From Gemmata sp051859125 (lineage in GTDB: Bacteria; Planctomycetota; Planctomycetia; Gemmatales; Gemmataceae), in NCBI RefSeq assembly GCF_051859125.1, contig NZ_JBHYGG010000146.1, positions 8,338-72,337 of the forward strand: DNA of 64,000 bases. The letters are read 5' to 3'. Numbering within the stretch: position 1 is the stretch's first letter; each line of letters starts with the position of its first letter. A program made the translations under genes and the position numbers. Positions 32,357 to 41,432 of this stretch are shown here, one piece after another. The notes under the pieces are model-generated. The model saw only the letters and a list, made by a program, of their open reading frames with translations. It was not told the DNA's origin and ran no database searches.

Positions 32357-35314
32357 ATGATGCGGTCCCCGTCCGCTGTCGTGCTTGCCTTGCTCGGGGT
32401 GTTCATGCCGTCCCCGGCGGTCGCACAGCAGGACGTCCGCGTCCTGTTCGGGACGGACCACCTCGGAGCCGCCCGGGCGGTTCAGCGGGGGGATCAGGCA
32501 ACGGCGGCCGGGAAGCACAAGGAGGCCGCGGCGGCGTTCAAGGACGCGGTCCGGCTCGACCCCCTGTGCGGGGCGGCACTCTTCCGGATGGCCCTCGCGC
32601 TCGGCGACGCGGGCGACATCGACGAGGCACTCGCGACGTACAAGAAGGTGCTCGCCGCCGACGTGAACGCCACGCGGCTCACCCGCGCCGTGGCCGCCAC
32701 CAACCTCGGCCTGACCTACGGCCAACTCGGCAAGCTGGACGAGTCCAACCTCTGGTTCACGCGGGCCATCATGGAGGACTCCGACAACCAGCTCAGGGAG
32801 CGGGGCAAGGCGTACCGGAACCTGGCGATCAACCTGCGGACCCAGAAGCGGCCGCTCGCGTCCGCCGTTGCCGTGGCCATGGCCTACGAGGACAAGGCCC
32901 GGAACTGCGACATCGCGATGGTCCGGGAGTTCTTCCGGGGCATCGGCGGGGTCGAGACGGCCCGCGTCCTCTACACCGAGGCCGACAGCCCGCCCGGCAA
33001 GCCGCGGGCCGACAGGCCCGAGCTGGAGGCCGTGAAGCTCGACGCAAAGCTCGCGGGGGTGCCGGCGGATCTTCTCGCCGACCCCCGCGGGCGGTACGTG
33101 ATCGGCACCGCCCCCGGCCTCAAGCACTTCCACCTGATCGGGACGGGCGAGGCGGTTGCGGCCCGGCAGGTGGAGACCGACCCGTACCTCGGGGCCTGCC
33201 TGGTCGGCGGCTCCCTGTACCTGTCCCGGCAGGGGCCGGACCGGGTCGACCAGGTGGACGTCGAGACGGGCAAGACGCTGAAGTCCTTCGAGTTGGGCAA
33301 GCCCGCCCCCGCGACGTTTGCCGTTGCGCACGGGCGGGTCTTCTTCCCCAGCGGCGGCATCGTACACCAGTACGACACCCGGACCGGCGAGGTGCGCGAG
33401 ACGAACACCCCCGGGACGGTGGTGCGCGGGCACCCCGGCCAGCAGTTCGTGTTCAGTTACACGAAGGCGGAACGCGGGGGCGGCCGCGGGTTCGTGGTCG
33501 TCGACGGGCGGGTGTTCCTGGTCGACCGCGGGCTCGACTGGGTCCAGACCACCCTGTTCAAGTCGGTCGTCACCCCGGGCGGGCTGCTCCTGGCCGAGGC
33601 CCGGGACAACGCCGCGTCGAACGGGACGCGGCTCACCCTCTCGCCCGACGGGCGCTGGGTCGGGGTCGTCGGCGGGGGCGGCTTCCGACCCTCGGACAAG
33701 GCGGCCGGGGGCGGGTACGGCGTCGCGCTCTTCGACGCCCGGAACACGGAAAAACTGCAAGGTGTGTTCCCGTCCGGGGCGTACCCGGTCGGGTGCGCGG
33801 TGAACCCGGTGACCGGAACGGTGGTGGCGATCCGCGAGGGTGCGTTCACGGCCTACCCGCTTGGCAACGCGGCCGCCGGCAAGGAGTACCCCGGCAAGTG
33901 GGGCGGGGCGGCGACCTGGAGCGGCGACGGGCGGACCCTCGTGGTGGCGAAGTCGCCGGAGGGCGTCAGCGTCTTCCGCGTCGCGCTGACGAAGGACGAG
34001 GAGGCGGTCGCGGCGAAGTGGCCGGACGCGCTCGAGCCGGCGCCCCTGGTCGGGCTCGACAAGCCGCGGCCCGCCGCCGAGCCGCTCGCGTCGCTCGAGG
34101 CGTTCGCGGTACCCGCCGAGGTCACGCCGGAACTCGTCCGAAAGCGGCTGGACCGGTCGATCGAACACGGGCGGGTCGTGCGACCGGCCCACTGGGCGGC
34201 GCACCCCAGTTACGCGAAGGAGAGGGCGGCGGTCGGGGAGGCCGCGGGCGCGATTCAGGCCCTCCGGACCGGCACGGCCGAGAAGCTGGGGGTCGCGCTT
34301 TACAAGCTGAAGCAGGCGGACAAGGCGACGCCGAACTTCCCGCCACTGCTGTTCTTCAAGGCCGAGGTCCAGTCGCTTCGGGACCTCAAGGAGGAGGCGG
34401 AGCAGGGGTTCCAGTCGGCGGCACGGCTCGACGCCGGGCAGACGGACGTCACCCTTCTGGCGCTGGAGGGGCTGGCCCGGTTCTACGCGGCAGGCGGCAG
34501 CGACCTGAAGGCGGCGTACTGCTGGGCGGCGGCGCTGGAGGTGGACCGCGTGGACCCCAAGACCGTGCGGAAGTTGCTCGAGGCGCTGAAGAAGGCCAAG
34601 TTGGACGCCGAGGCCGAGCGGGTGTCGAAGTTGGAGACGGCGGGCGGGCCGGACGCCGCGACCCCGGCGGCGGTCCGCGGCCTGCCGCCGTTGCCGGCCC
34701 CGCCGGCCGACCCGGCCAAGCTCGCAGGGGAAGACCTGTACGCGCTGGCGGCCCCGTCGGTGGTGGTCGTCAAGTCGGGCGACGGGAGCGGGTCGGGGGT
34801 GTGCGTCGGCCGCGCGGACGTGGTCGTGACGAACGCCCACGTCGTGGACCGGGCGGACGAGGTCGAGGTCCAGGTGTTCGCCGTGAGGGACAAGAAGCTG
34901 GTGCGGGCCGGCGTGGCGAAGGGGAAGGTCATCTACCGGGCCGAGGGGGTCGACCTGGCTGTCATTCAACTCCCGGCAACCGCCCCGAAGTTAACCCCAC
35001 TGCCGGTGGCGACCGCGTCGCCGAAGGCGGGCGCGCGGGTGTACGCGCTGGGCAGCCCGGGCTTGGGGAGTGACGTGCTGGAGCAGTCGATCAGTGACGG
35101 GCTCGTCTCGGCGGCGGCCCGGAAGCTGGACGGCCGGACGTACCTCCAGCACACCAGCGCGGTGAACCCCGGCAACTCGGGAGGGCCGCTCGTGGACGAG
35201 TACGGTCGGGTGGTTGGGATCGTGACGCTGAAGGCGAAGCTGGACAACGTGAGTTTCGCCGTGCCGGTGGAGACGCTGCGGGGACTGTTCCCCGAGGCCC
35301 CGGCACCGAAGTAA
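32357..35314 (+). CDS. Secreted TPR / beta-propeller / trypsin-like serine protease fusion
   Basis: 985 residues. A signal peptide (VVLALLGVFMPSPAVAQ) is followed by TPR-like repeats at about 35-150 (AAAFKDAVRLDPLCGAALFR, LATYKKVLAAD). A middle beta-propeller-like part at about 220-560 has YVIGTAPGLKHFHL, RLTLSPDGRWVGVVG and ATWSGDGRTLVVAKSPEGV. More TPR helices (about 590-760) lead to a C-terminal trypsin/DegP-type domain from about 790: His in NAHVVD, Asp in VDLAVIQL, Ser in NPGNSGGPLVDEYG. All three catalytic residues are present, so it should be an active protease in the periplasm or outside the cell. The ATG at 32357 has GAGGAG upstream. No PDZ domain was found. Confidence 0.88.
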   Translation: MMRSPSAVVLALLGVFMPSPAVAQQDVRVLFGTDHLGAARAVQRGDQATAAGKHKEAAAAFKDAVRLDPLCGAALFRMALALGDAGDIDEALATYKKVLAADVNATRLTRAVAATNLGLTYGQLGKLDESNLWFTRAIMEDSDNQLRERGKAYRNLAINLRTQKRPLASAVAVAMAYEDKARNCDIAMVREFFRGIGGVETARVLYTEADSPPGKPRADRPELEAVKLDAKLAGVPADLLADPRGRYVIGTAPGLKHFHLIGTGEAVAARQVETDPYLGACLVGGSLYLSRQGPDRVDQVDVETGKTLKSFELGKPAPATFAVAHGRVFFPSGGIVHQYDTRTGEVRETNTPGTVVRGHPGQQFVFSYTKAERGGGRGFVVVDGRVFLVDRGLDWVQTTLFKSVVTPGGLLLAEARDNAASNGTRLTLSPDGRWVGVVGGGGFRPSDKAAGGGYGVALFDARNTEKLQGVFPSGAYPVGCAVNPVTGTVVAIREGAFTAYPLGNAAAGKEYPGKWGGAATWSGDGRTLVVAKSPEGVSVFRVALTKDEEAVAAKWPDALEPAPLVGLDKPRPAAEPLASLEAFAVPAEVTPELVRKRLDRSIEHGRVVRPAHWAAHPSYAKERAAVGEAAGAIQALRTGTAEKLGVALYKLKQADKATPNFPPLLFFKAEVQSLRDLKEEAEQGFQSAARLDAGQTDVTLLALEGLARFYAAGGSDLKAAYCWAAALEVDRVDPKTVRKLLEALKKAKLDAEAERVSKLETAGGPDAATPAAVRGLPPLPAPPADPAKLAGEDLYALAAPSVVVVKSGDGSGSGVCVGRADVVVTNAHVVDRADEVEVQVFAVRDKKLVRAGVAKGKVIYRAEGVDLAVIQLPATAPKLTPLPVATASPKAGARVYALGSPGLGSDVLEQSISDGLVSAAARKLDGRTYLQHTSAVNPGNSGGPLVDEYGRVVGIVTLKAKLDNVSFAVPVETLRGLFPEAPAPK

Positions 35315-35462
35315 ACGGCACAGGCCGCCGTCACCGGGTTCGCCTTGCTGAACCGCCCCCCTACTCGCCGGCACGCGCCCGGGTTCCCGCGCCCCAGGGT
35401 AGCTTCACGGCGTTCACCGGGGCGCGGCCCGCCGGACGCGTTCAGCGACGACCGGTCCGGTT

Positions 35463-37787
35463 TCACTTGACGATGCGGCACAGGGGCAACTCTTTTTGTA
35501 GCGCCTGAACCCCCGCGGCCGTCACCTTGGTGCCACGCAGGCTGAGGGCGGTGAGTTTCTTGAACGCCGCAAGTTCCTTCAGCCCCTCGTCTGTCACCTT
35601 GTTGCTGGCGACGGTCAGCGAGGTGAGGTTCGTGAACGCCGCGAGTTGTTTCAACCCGGCGTCCGTCACCGCCGTGCCCGGCAGGTTGAGTGAGGCGACC
35701 TCCTCGGGCGTGGCCGGGCGTCTCGCATTCGGCCCCTTTGCAAAGGCAAGGGCGTGGAGCAGGTTCGCCTCCTGCAGCGCTGCGAGGGCGGCGTCCGTGA
35801 TTCGCGTGCTGTCCAGCGTGAGCGTGTCGAGCTTCTTCAAGGGCGCAAGCCCCTTGAGCCCCGCGTCCGTGAGCTTGGCCGCGTGGAGGAGGTTGAGCGA
35901 GGTGAGGTTCGGGAACGCGTCGAGTTGCCTCAGCCCTTCGTCCGTCACGCCGGTGGCGCTCAAGTCGAGCGAGGCGACGTCATCGGGCTTGGCCGGGCGC
36001 TTGCGGTCGGCGGTCGTGGCCACACTGAGGGTGTGGAGGAGGTTGACCTCCCGCAGTGCCGTGAGCGTTTCTCCGGTGATCTGGGGGCTGCGGATGTCCA
36101 GCGTAACGAGGTTCTTGAGGGGGGCCAGTTCCTTGAGACCAGCCGCTTTGACGTTCGCACCGCCCAGGTTCAACGTGGCGAGCTGGGGCATCTTGGCGAC
36201 GTGCTTTAGCGCCGCCTCGGTCACCTTCGTTTTGCCGAGGACCAGCGAAGTGACGTCTTCGAGTTTGGACGGCCGCCTCGCTACCAGGCCCGCGGCGACG
36301 CACTGGTCGAGGGTGTGGAAAAGGTTGACCTTCACGAGCACGGCCACGACCTCGTCCGTGATCTGGTCGGAGTCGAGGGAGAGTGCGGTGAGCTGCTTCA
36401 GCGGGGCCAGTTCTTCCAGCATGGCACCCGTCACCGGGGTGTGCCGCATGTCCAGAGCGGTGAGTTGCGTGAGGCTCGCAACGGCCCTCGCGCCCGCTTC
36501 CGTCAACTTCGCGAACCTGAGGTCGAGCGAGACGACCTTGGTCGGATTCTTGGGAAACGCCGGTGTGACCCTCGCGAGGGTGTGCAGGAGGTTGTTCTCC
36601 CTCAGCGCGTCAAGCGACCGGTCGGTGAGTTGCGTGGCGTCAAGGGTGAGGGTGGTAAGCTTCTTCAGCGGCGCGAGGTCTTTCAGCCCCGCGTCCTTTA
36701 CCTTCGTGTAGCTCAGGTTCAGCGAGGTGAGGTTCGTCAGGGGCGCGAGTGCGCTCACCCCCGCGTCCGTCACCTTCGTGTGCGTGAGGTCCAGGGAGGT
36801 CACCTCTTCGGCCTTTGAGGGCCGCTGCGTAACGGTCCCCCTCGCCCGGCTGAGGGCGTGGAGCAAGTGTGCCTCGCCCAACGCCGCAAGCACGCCGTCC
36901 GTGATCAGGGGACCGTCAAGGGTGAGCGTGGTGAGGTGCTTCAACGAGGCGAAGCCCTTCGCCGCGGCGTCCGTCAGTTGCATCGTCTTGGGAAGGTTGA
37001 GTGTCGTAAGGTTGGTGAGCACGTCGAGGTGCTTCAACCCATCACCCGTTACGCCGGTCGGGGTGAGATCGAGCGAAGTCACTTCCTCGGCGTTGGTCGG
37101 TCGGGTCGCGGTCGCCCCCTTCGCGAGTGGCAGGGCGTGGAGGAGGCTGGCCTCCTTCAACGACGCGAGCGTCTCATTCCCGACCTCGCTGAGGTAGAGG
37201 GTGTTCAACTTCGTAAGGGGTGCGAGTTCCTTGAGGCCGGCGGCGGTGACCTTCGTTGTGGTCAGGTCCAACGAGGTGAGTTTCGTCAGCCGGGTGACGT
37301 GCTTCAGCGCGGCGTCCGTCACTTTCGACTCGCGGAGGTTGAGCGAGTTGGAATCGAGCAACTTGGACGCCACCTTGGGGCTCACGCCCACGCCCCGCGT
37401 CAGTTCGACGGACCGGAGGAGGTCGATCTCGAGCAGCACCCCGATCATCTCGTCGGTGAGCTGGTCACTGTTCATTGACAGGGTGGCTAGCGTCTTCAAC
37501 GGGGCGAGGTGCCTCAGCCCCTCTTCCGAGATTCGCGTGGAGCGCAAGTCGAGTGCGGCGAGTTGCGGGAGCTTGGCGAGGTACTTCAAGACGCCGTCTG
37601 TGACGTGGGTGTCGGCAAGATTCACCTTGGTCACGGGCCTCCCAGCCGCCTTCTCGTCGCGTGCGAATGACCCTTTCAGCTCCTTGACGTACCCGAGGGC
37701 CTGGTCCTCGGCCTCGTCAGCCCGCGACGCCGTTGACGAACTGAGTAGGAGCGCCGAAATAAGTCCGGCGAGCAACGACCGCGACAT
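35463..37787 (-). CDS. Secreted leucine-rich repeat protein
   Basis: 774 residues. A signal peptide (LLAGLISALLLSSSTASRA) precedes about 30 leucine-rich repeats of roughly 24 residues with the consensus L..LxxLTxLxLxxTxVTDAGLKxLAPL. These are grouped in about seven super-units of 90-100 residues, each closed by a LLHxL element and an R-P-x(4)-(E/D)-(E/D)-V spacer and reopened by (T/A)SLDL. Such regular super-repeats point to recent internal duplication. LRR solenoids of this type bind proteins; planctomycete genomes encode many. The start at 37787 follows a GGGGGG stretch. The frame extends upstream antisense to the restriction remnant but without coding character. Confidence 0.88.
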   Translation of the reverse strand: MSRSLLAGLISALLLSSSTASRADEAEDQALGYVKELKGSFARDEKAAGRPVTKVNLADTHVTDGVLKYLAKLPQLAALDLRSTRISEEGLRHLAPLKTLATLSMNSDQLTDEMIGVLLEIDLLRSVELTRGVGVSPKVASKLLDSNSLNLRESKVTDAALKHVTRLTKLTSLDLTTTKVTAAGLKELAPLTKLNTLYLSEVGNETLASLKEASLLHALPLAKGATATRPTNAEEVTSLDLTPTGVTGDGLKHLDVLTNLTTLNLPKTMQLTDAAAKGFASLKHLTTLTLDGPLITDGVLAALGEAHLLHALSRARGTVTQRPSKAEEVTSLDLTHTKVTDAGVSALAPLTNLTSLNLSYTKVKDAGLKDLAPLKKLTTLTLDATQLTDRSLDALRENNLLHTLARVTPAFPKNPTKVVSLDLRFAKLTEAGARAVASLTQLTALDMRHTPVTGAMLEELAPLKQLTALSLDSDQITDEVVAVLVKVNLFHTLDQCVAAGLVARRPSKLEDVTSLVLGKTKVTEAALKHVAKMPQLATLNLGGANVKAAGLKELAPLKNLVTLDIRSPQITGETLTALREVNLLHTLSVATTADRKRPAKPDDVASLDLSATGVTDEGLRQLDAFPNLTSLNLLHAAKLTDAGLKGLAPLKKLDTLTLDSTRITDAALAALQEANLLHALAFAKGPNARRPATPEEVASLNLPGTAVTDAGLKQLAAFTNLTSLTVASNKVTDEGLKELAAFKKLTALSLRGTKVTAAGVQALQKELPLCRIVK

Positions 37788-37918
37788 AAGACCCCCCTGT
37801 GGCATCGGAAGACCGGCTCGGTGAAGGGCTGATGTGCAAGGAGTAGGGGAAACGTGCAACTCGGGTAGGGTGCCGATTCCCCGGTCCGGTTGCACCTCGG
37901 GAGAACCTCGTCGGATCG

Positions 37919-38467
37919 CACCGCGAAGGTGAGCGACCGCGGGCGGTTGGCGGCGAGCGACGCCTCGAGGCTCCGCACCGTCTCGACCTGCGGCGGCCAC
38001 ATGCCGAGCGTGTTCACCGCGGGTATCGCGCACAGCCGGGCGCGTCGTTGCTCGTCCAGCCCGACGACCCGCAGGAGCTCCTCGGAGCGGTGGAACGTGA
38101 ACACCTCGCGGCTCCGCGGGTGCGGGTCGGCGTGGCTGGTGAACCGGGTGGTGCGGCCGGTCGACTCGTAGCTGAACGTGAGCGGCAGCCGGTGGCTCGG
38201 CAGCCCGTTCGGCAGGCCTACCGTGTACTTCTCGGACTGCGTCTCGACGCCGGTGAGGGTGTGCCCCTCGGGCTTGGCCTCGACCACGCCGATGGCCCTG
38301 GCGTCGGCGAAGAGCAGGTAGTCCGCGAACCCGGTCTTGAGGGGGAACTCGCGCACCGCGACGCCGCGGGCCGCGCCGATGCTCATGGCGGCGAAGTCCT
38401 GCACGGCCCACCCGGCCTGGGTGAGCCGCCGGTCGATGAGCTGGCGGGCCTTCGCTTCGGGTGTCAT
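37919..38467 (-). pseudogene. Type I restriction enzyme R subunit, N-terminal remnant
   Basis: From MTPEAKARQLIDRRLTQAGW the frame shows the N-terminal nuclease domain of HsdR-like proteins. PREFPLKTG-type strands lead to the PD-(D/E)xK core (FADYLLFADARAIGVVEAK), then GLPSHRLPLTFSYESTGR and the pre-helicase segment VETVRSLEASLAANRPR. The match stops at about residue 183, just before the Walker A motif of the motor; the frame then runs on as unrelated sequence toward the LRR gene. Full-length proteins have about 700-1000 residues. No HsdM or HsdS gene lies in the window, so no restriction activity is expected. Confidence 0.8.
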
Positions 38468-38661
38468 AGCGAAGTCCAAATAGCTGGCGGCTGTTTGACC
38501 TGCGCCAACTATCGCAGATATAACAGACCCGTCAGTGAGCCAGAAATGCCGGCGGGGTACCGTAGCACACCGAGTCGTTCTGTTTTGGGACCTGACCTGT
38601 TGGCGGACCCCTGCGCGCCTTGCTACGCTGGGGTCGTCCACCGGTTCCCGAGGGCCGCACC

Positions 38662-40095
38662 GTGCTCCGCATAACCACTGTTTGCATCGCGGTCGCGACC
38701 TGGGGCGTCGCGACGGGTCGCCACCGCGAGGTCGAGGGCGCCCGGATCAGTCACGTCGCTGGGGGCGCTCGCGCAGGTGGGTCCATCGAGCCCAAAGACC
38801 CCGGACACGTTCACACCGAGAAGACCGCGTTCGCCACCTACCGCGTGCGGGACGACAAGTACGGCACGAATCTAGTGGGTTGGGACCGGAAGCCGATCAC
38901 CGGCCCGGACGGTGAGCCGCTCGTCGCCTCACGGCGCACGTACCGGCAGTTCCACCAGAACGATGTGCTCTACGGGAACCAACTGATCGAGTTCGACCCG
39001 CACGTCCTCGACGACTTCCAGCTCCTGCCGGTCGGGGTGAGCCCCTGGGACCCAATCGCTATCGCGGGTGTGACGTGCGCCTTTGACCCCCGCCAACAGG
39101 CGCTCACGTACTACCACCAGACCGGTCCGGTCGGGGCGGCGTTCGCCGAACTTCGGAGGCGCAAGAAGGGGGCCGACGCGAAGGCACCGGTCGGCGTGTC
39201 CGGGCTCCAGATCGGCGCGCAAGCCTGCTACGCGCTGCCGGGGCAGAAGATCACCTTCTACGAGGCCGACCCGCGGCTCGCGGTGCTCACCGCCGAGTCC
39301 GGCCGGTTCTTCACGCACGTCGCCGACGCGCGGAAGCGTGGGGCCGAGCTCGAGGTTCGCGTCGGTGACCGGCGTGCCACACTGAAGGCCGACCGGGGGC
39401 GGAAGTTCTCCTTATTGTTCGTCGACCAGTGCGAAGAGTTCCCCTTTCCGAAGGACCTGCTCACCGTCGAGGCGGTGAAGCTCTATTTCGACCGGATGGC
39501 CGACGACGGGATCCTCGCGCTCCACGTCTCCAACAAGCACTTCCGGCTCGAATGGATGGTGGCGCGGGTGGCCGCCGAGTTGGGGCTGACCGCACGGGTC
39601 TGGGACGACAACAGCGGCACGGCGCAGGGCAAGACGTACTCGAGCTGGGTCGTGGTGGCCCGCAAGCCCGAACACCTCGGCCGGCTGTACCAGGCCGCGG
39701 GCGACCTGGCGTTCGGCCCCGCTCCCAAGCCGGGGGCGGACGACCGCATGCGGTTCTCGTGGGACAGCCAGCTCTTCCAGGGCCTCCTCACCGAGTACGA
39801 CGAACTCCGGGAGATCGGTGCCAAGAAGCCCCTGTTCGCCGAGATCAACCTCCTGCCGGCCGACGAGGTGAAGCCGGCCTGGCTCAAGTGGATCGGCGCG
39901 AAGTTGGCCGCGGCGACCGACCCGGACGAGAAGAAGCGCCTCGCCCTGTACCTCGACCACGCGACCCGCCACGGCCCCTTCGCCACCTTCCGGGAGGCGA
40001 TGGTCGCCGACCACGGCCACGCGTTCCGGAGGTTGGAGTCCCGGCGCGACGTGCCGCTGTGGACCGACGCCGCGGCGCAGTACCGGCCCGACTGA
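38662..40095 (+). CDS. Spermidine-synthase-like (aminopropyltransferase-fold) protein
   Basis: 477 residues from the GTG at 38662, which begins a short signal-like segment (VLRITTVCIAVATWGVA); a TTG at 38620 is also in frame. The central part follows the layout of the spermidine-synthase-like domains found in larger planctomycete membrane proteins: TAFATYRVRDDKYGTN, LTYYHQTGPVGAAFAELRR, ITFYEADPRLAVLT (acidic residue for the SAM ribose), KFSLLFVDQCEEFPFP and ILALHVSNKHFRLEW. The glycine-rich cofactor loop expected as GLGTGxLA is degenerate (GLQIGAQACY), and the usual multi-pass membrane half is absent. It may have lost enzymatic activity or bind another nucleotide. Confidence 0.7.
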   Translation: MLRITTVCIAVATWGVATGRHREVEGARISHVAGGARAGGSIEPKDPGHVHTEKTAFATYRVRDDKYGTNLVGWDRKPITGPDGEPLVASRRTYRQFHQNDVLYGNQLIEFDPHVLDDFQLLPVGVSPWDPIAIAGVTCAFDPRQQALTYYHQTGPVGAAFAELRRRKKGADAKAPVGVSGLQIGAQACYALPGQKITFYEADPRLAVLTAESGRFFTHVADARKRGAELEVRVGDRRATLKADRGRKFSLLFVDQCEEFPFPKDLLTVEAVKLYFDRMADDGILALHVSNKHFRLEWMVARVAAELGLTARVWDDNSGTAQGKTYSSWVVVARKPEHLGRLYQAAGDLAFGPAPKPGADDRMRFSWDSQLFQGLLTEYDELREIGAKKPLFAEINLLPADEVKPAWLKWIGAKLAAATDPDEKKRLALYLDHATRHGPFATFREAMVADHGHAFRRLESRRDVPLWTDAAAQYRPD

Positions 40096-40175
40096 AGCGC
40101 CGCCCGTTTGGGTCAGGTCCGCGAACCGGGCGAGCTGCGGCGCGCCCGAACCTCGATCAGCAAAGGAGGAGCGAC

Positions 40176-41429
40176 GTGGACGTCATCACGAGCCTGATTG
40201 CCCCGATCGGCACGGTCGCGGGCGCGATCGGCAGCACGTACACCGTCGCCACCATCCTGATCGACCAGATCGGCAAGCGGTGGCGGAACAAGAAGGCCGC
40301 CGAGGTGCTGGCGTTCCTGAAGGAACTCGGACTCAAGACCGACGTTGACGTCCGGCAGGCCGTTGAGAACTGGACGCCCCCGAAGGGGTTCACCGAGCAG
40401 CACAAGGGCGAGTTGATTGGCCTACTCACCAACCTCGTCCGCAGTGCCCGCTTCCACTCGACCAACGGCACCGCGGTGAGCAGCGTCCTGCGGTCCGCAC
40501 AGCTCATCGACCAGCTCCTGCAGAACGCCCAGCCGCGGCGGAAGGCGGGCGAGAAGGTGCAGGAGTGGCAGCTCCAGTCGTTCCTCGGCATGGGGGCGTT
40601 CGGCGAGGTGTGGCGGGCGACCAAGCCGCTGTACCCGGACCCGCGGGTGTTCAAGTTCTTCACGATGACCGGCGCTCGAGACTGGCTGGAGCGCGAGGCC
40701 GGCGCGCTCATGGCCGTCCGGCGGCACCTCGCCGACTGCCCGAACGTCATCGACTACCTGGACGTCGAGATCAACGCCGCGCCGTTCCCGTACCTCGCCC
40801 TCGAGTACGCGGCCGGTGGGTCGCTCGAGGACTGGATCCTTCGCCGCCCGGACGACCGCCCCGCCCTCAACCCGTACGAGGTGATGCGGGGCATCGTCCG
40901 CGGGATGTCAGCCGCCCACACGCACGACATCCACCACCGCGACCTCAAGCCGGCCAACGTGCTGCTCACCGACGGCCCCGAGCCCGTCCCGAAGGTCTGC
41001 GACTTCGGCCTGAGCACGGTGGACAATCAGACGGAATCAGCGTCGTCCTCGATGCGGTCGGAGATGGTGCTCGTCGGCACCCGGATGTACCACCCGCCGG
41101 AGGCGTCCGACCCGTTCCGCAAGCGGCTCCCGGCCCAGGACGACGTGTTCGCGCTCGGGGTAATCTGGTACCAAGTGCTCACGAGCGAGTTGGTGCGCCC
41201 GCCCTACGACTTCGTCGACCGGCTGGCCGCCGCCGGCGTGGACTCGCGGAGCATCAAGCTGGTGTCCCGGTGCCTGGCGCACCCCGACCGCCGGTACCTG
41301 TCGGCGTGCGAGCTGTACGACGACTTGGACGTCGAGAAGCCGCCTGGGCCGGGCGAGTGGGCGGTGCCGGCGGGGTGCTTCGACGTGGCCGGGATCGTCC
41401 GGGAGTACCTCGAGCAGCGGATGCGGTAG
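40176..41429 (+). CDS. Ser/Thr protein kinase with unfamiliar N-terminal domain
   Basis: 417 residues from a GTG preceded by AAAGGAGGA, a strong ribosome site. The first 130 residues start with a hydrophobic segment (VITSLIAPIGTVAGAIGSTY) followed by a helical, charged region (AAEVLAFLKELGLKTDVDVR, GELIGLLTNLVRSARF) that I do not recognise. The kinase domain (about 135-400) is complete: LGMGAFGEVWRA, lysine in VFKFF, HHRDLKPANVLL, CDFGLS, and PPEASDPF with ALGVIWYQVL. There is no sensor or transmembrane segment after it. Its stop lies 3 bp from the stop of the convergent AAA-FtsK gene, so the two loci are tightly packed; a functional link is plausible but unproven. Confidence 0.88.
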   Translation: MDVITSLIAPIGTVAGAIGSTYTVATILIDQIGKRWRNKKAAEVLAFLKELGLKTDVDVRQAVENWTPPKGFTEQHKGELIGLLTNLVRSARFHSTNGTAVSSVLRSAQLIDQLLQNAQPRRKAGEKVQEWQLQSFLGMGAFGEVWRATKPLYPDPRVFKFFTMTGARDWLEREAGALMAVRRHLADCPNVIDYLDVEINAAPFPYLALEYAAGGSLEDWILRRPDDRPALNPYEVMRGIVRGMSAAHTHDIHHRDLKPANVLLTDGPEPVPKVCDFGLSTVDNQTESASSSMRSEMVLVGTRMYHPPEASDPFRKRLPAQDDVFALGVIWYQVLTSELVRPPYDFVDRLAAAGVDSRSIKLVSRCLAHPDRRYLSACELYDDLDVEKPPGPGEWAVPAGCFDVAGIVREYLEQRMR

Positions 41430-41432
41430 GGG

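Noticed and set aside
37853..37893. GTGCAAC/GTTGCAC inverted repeat upstream of the LRR gene
   Set aside because: Seven-base arms 27 bp apart are expected by chance and no other signal accompanies them.
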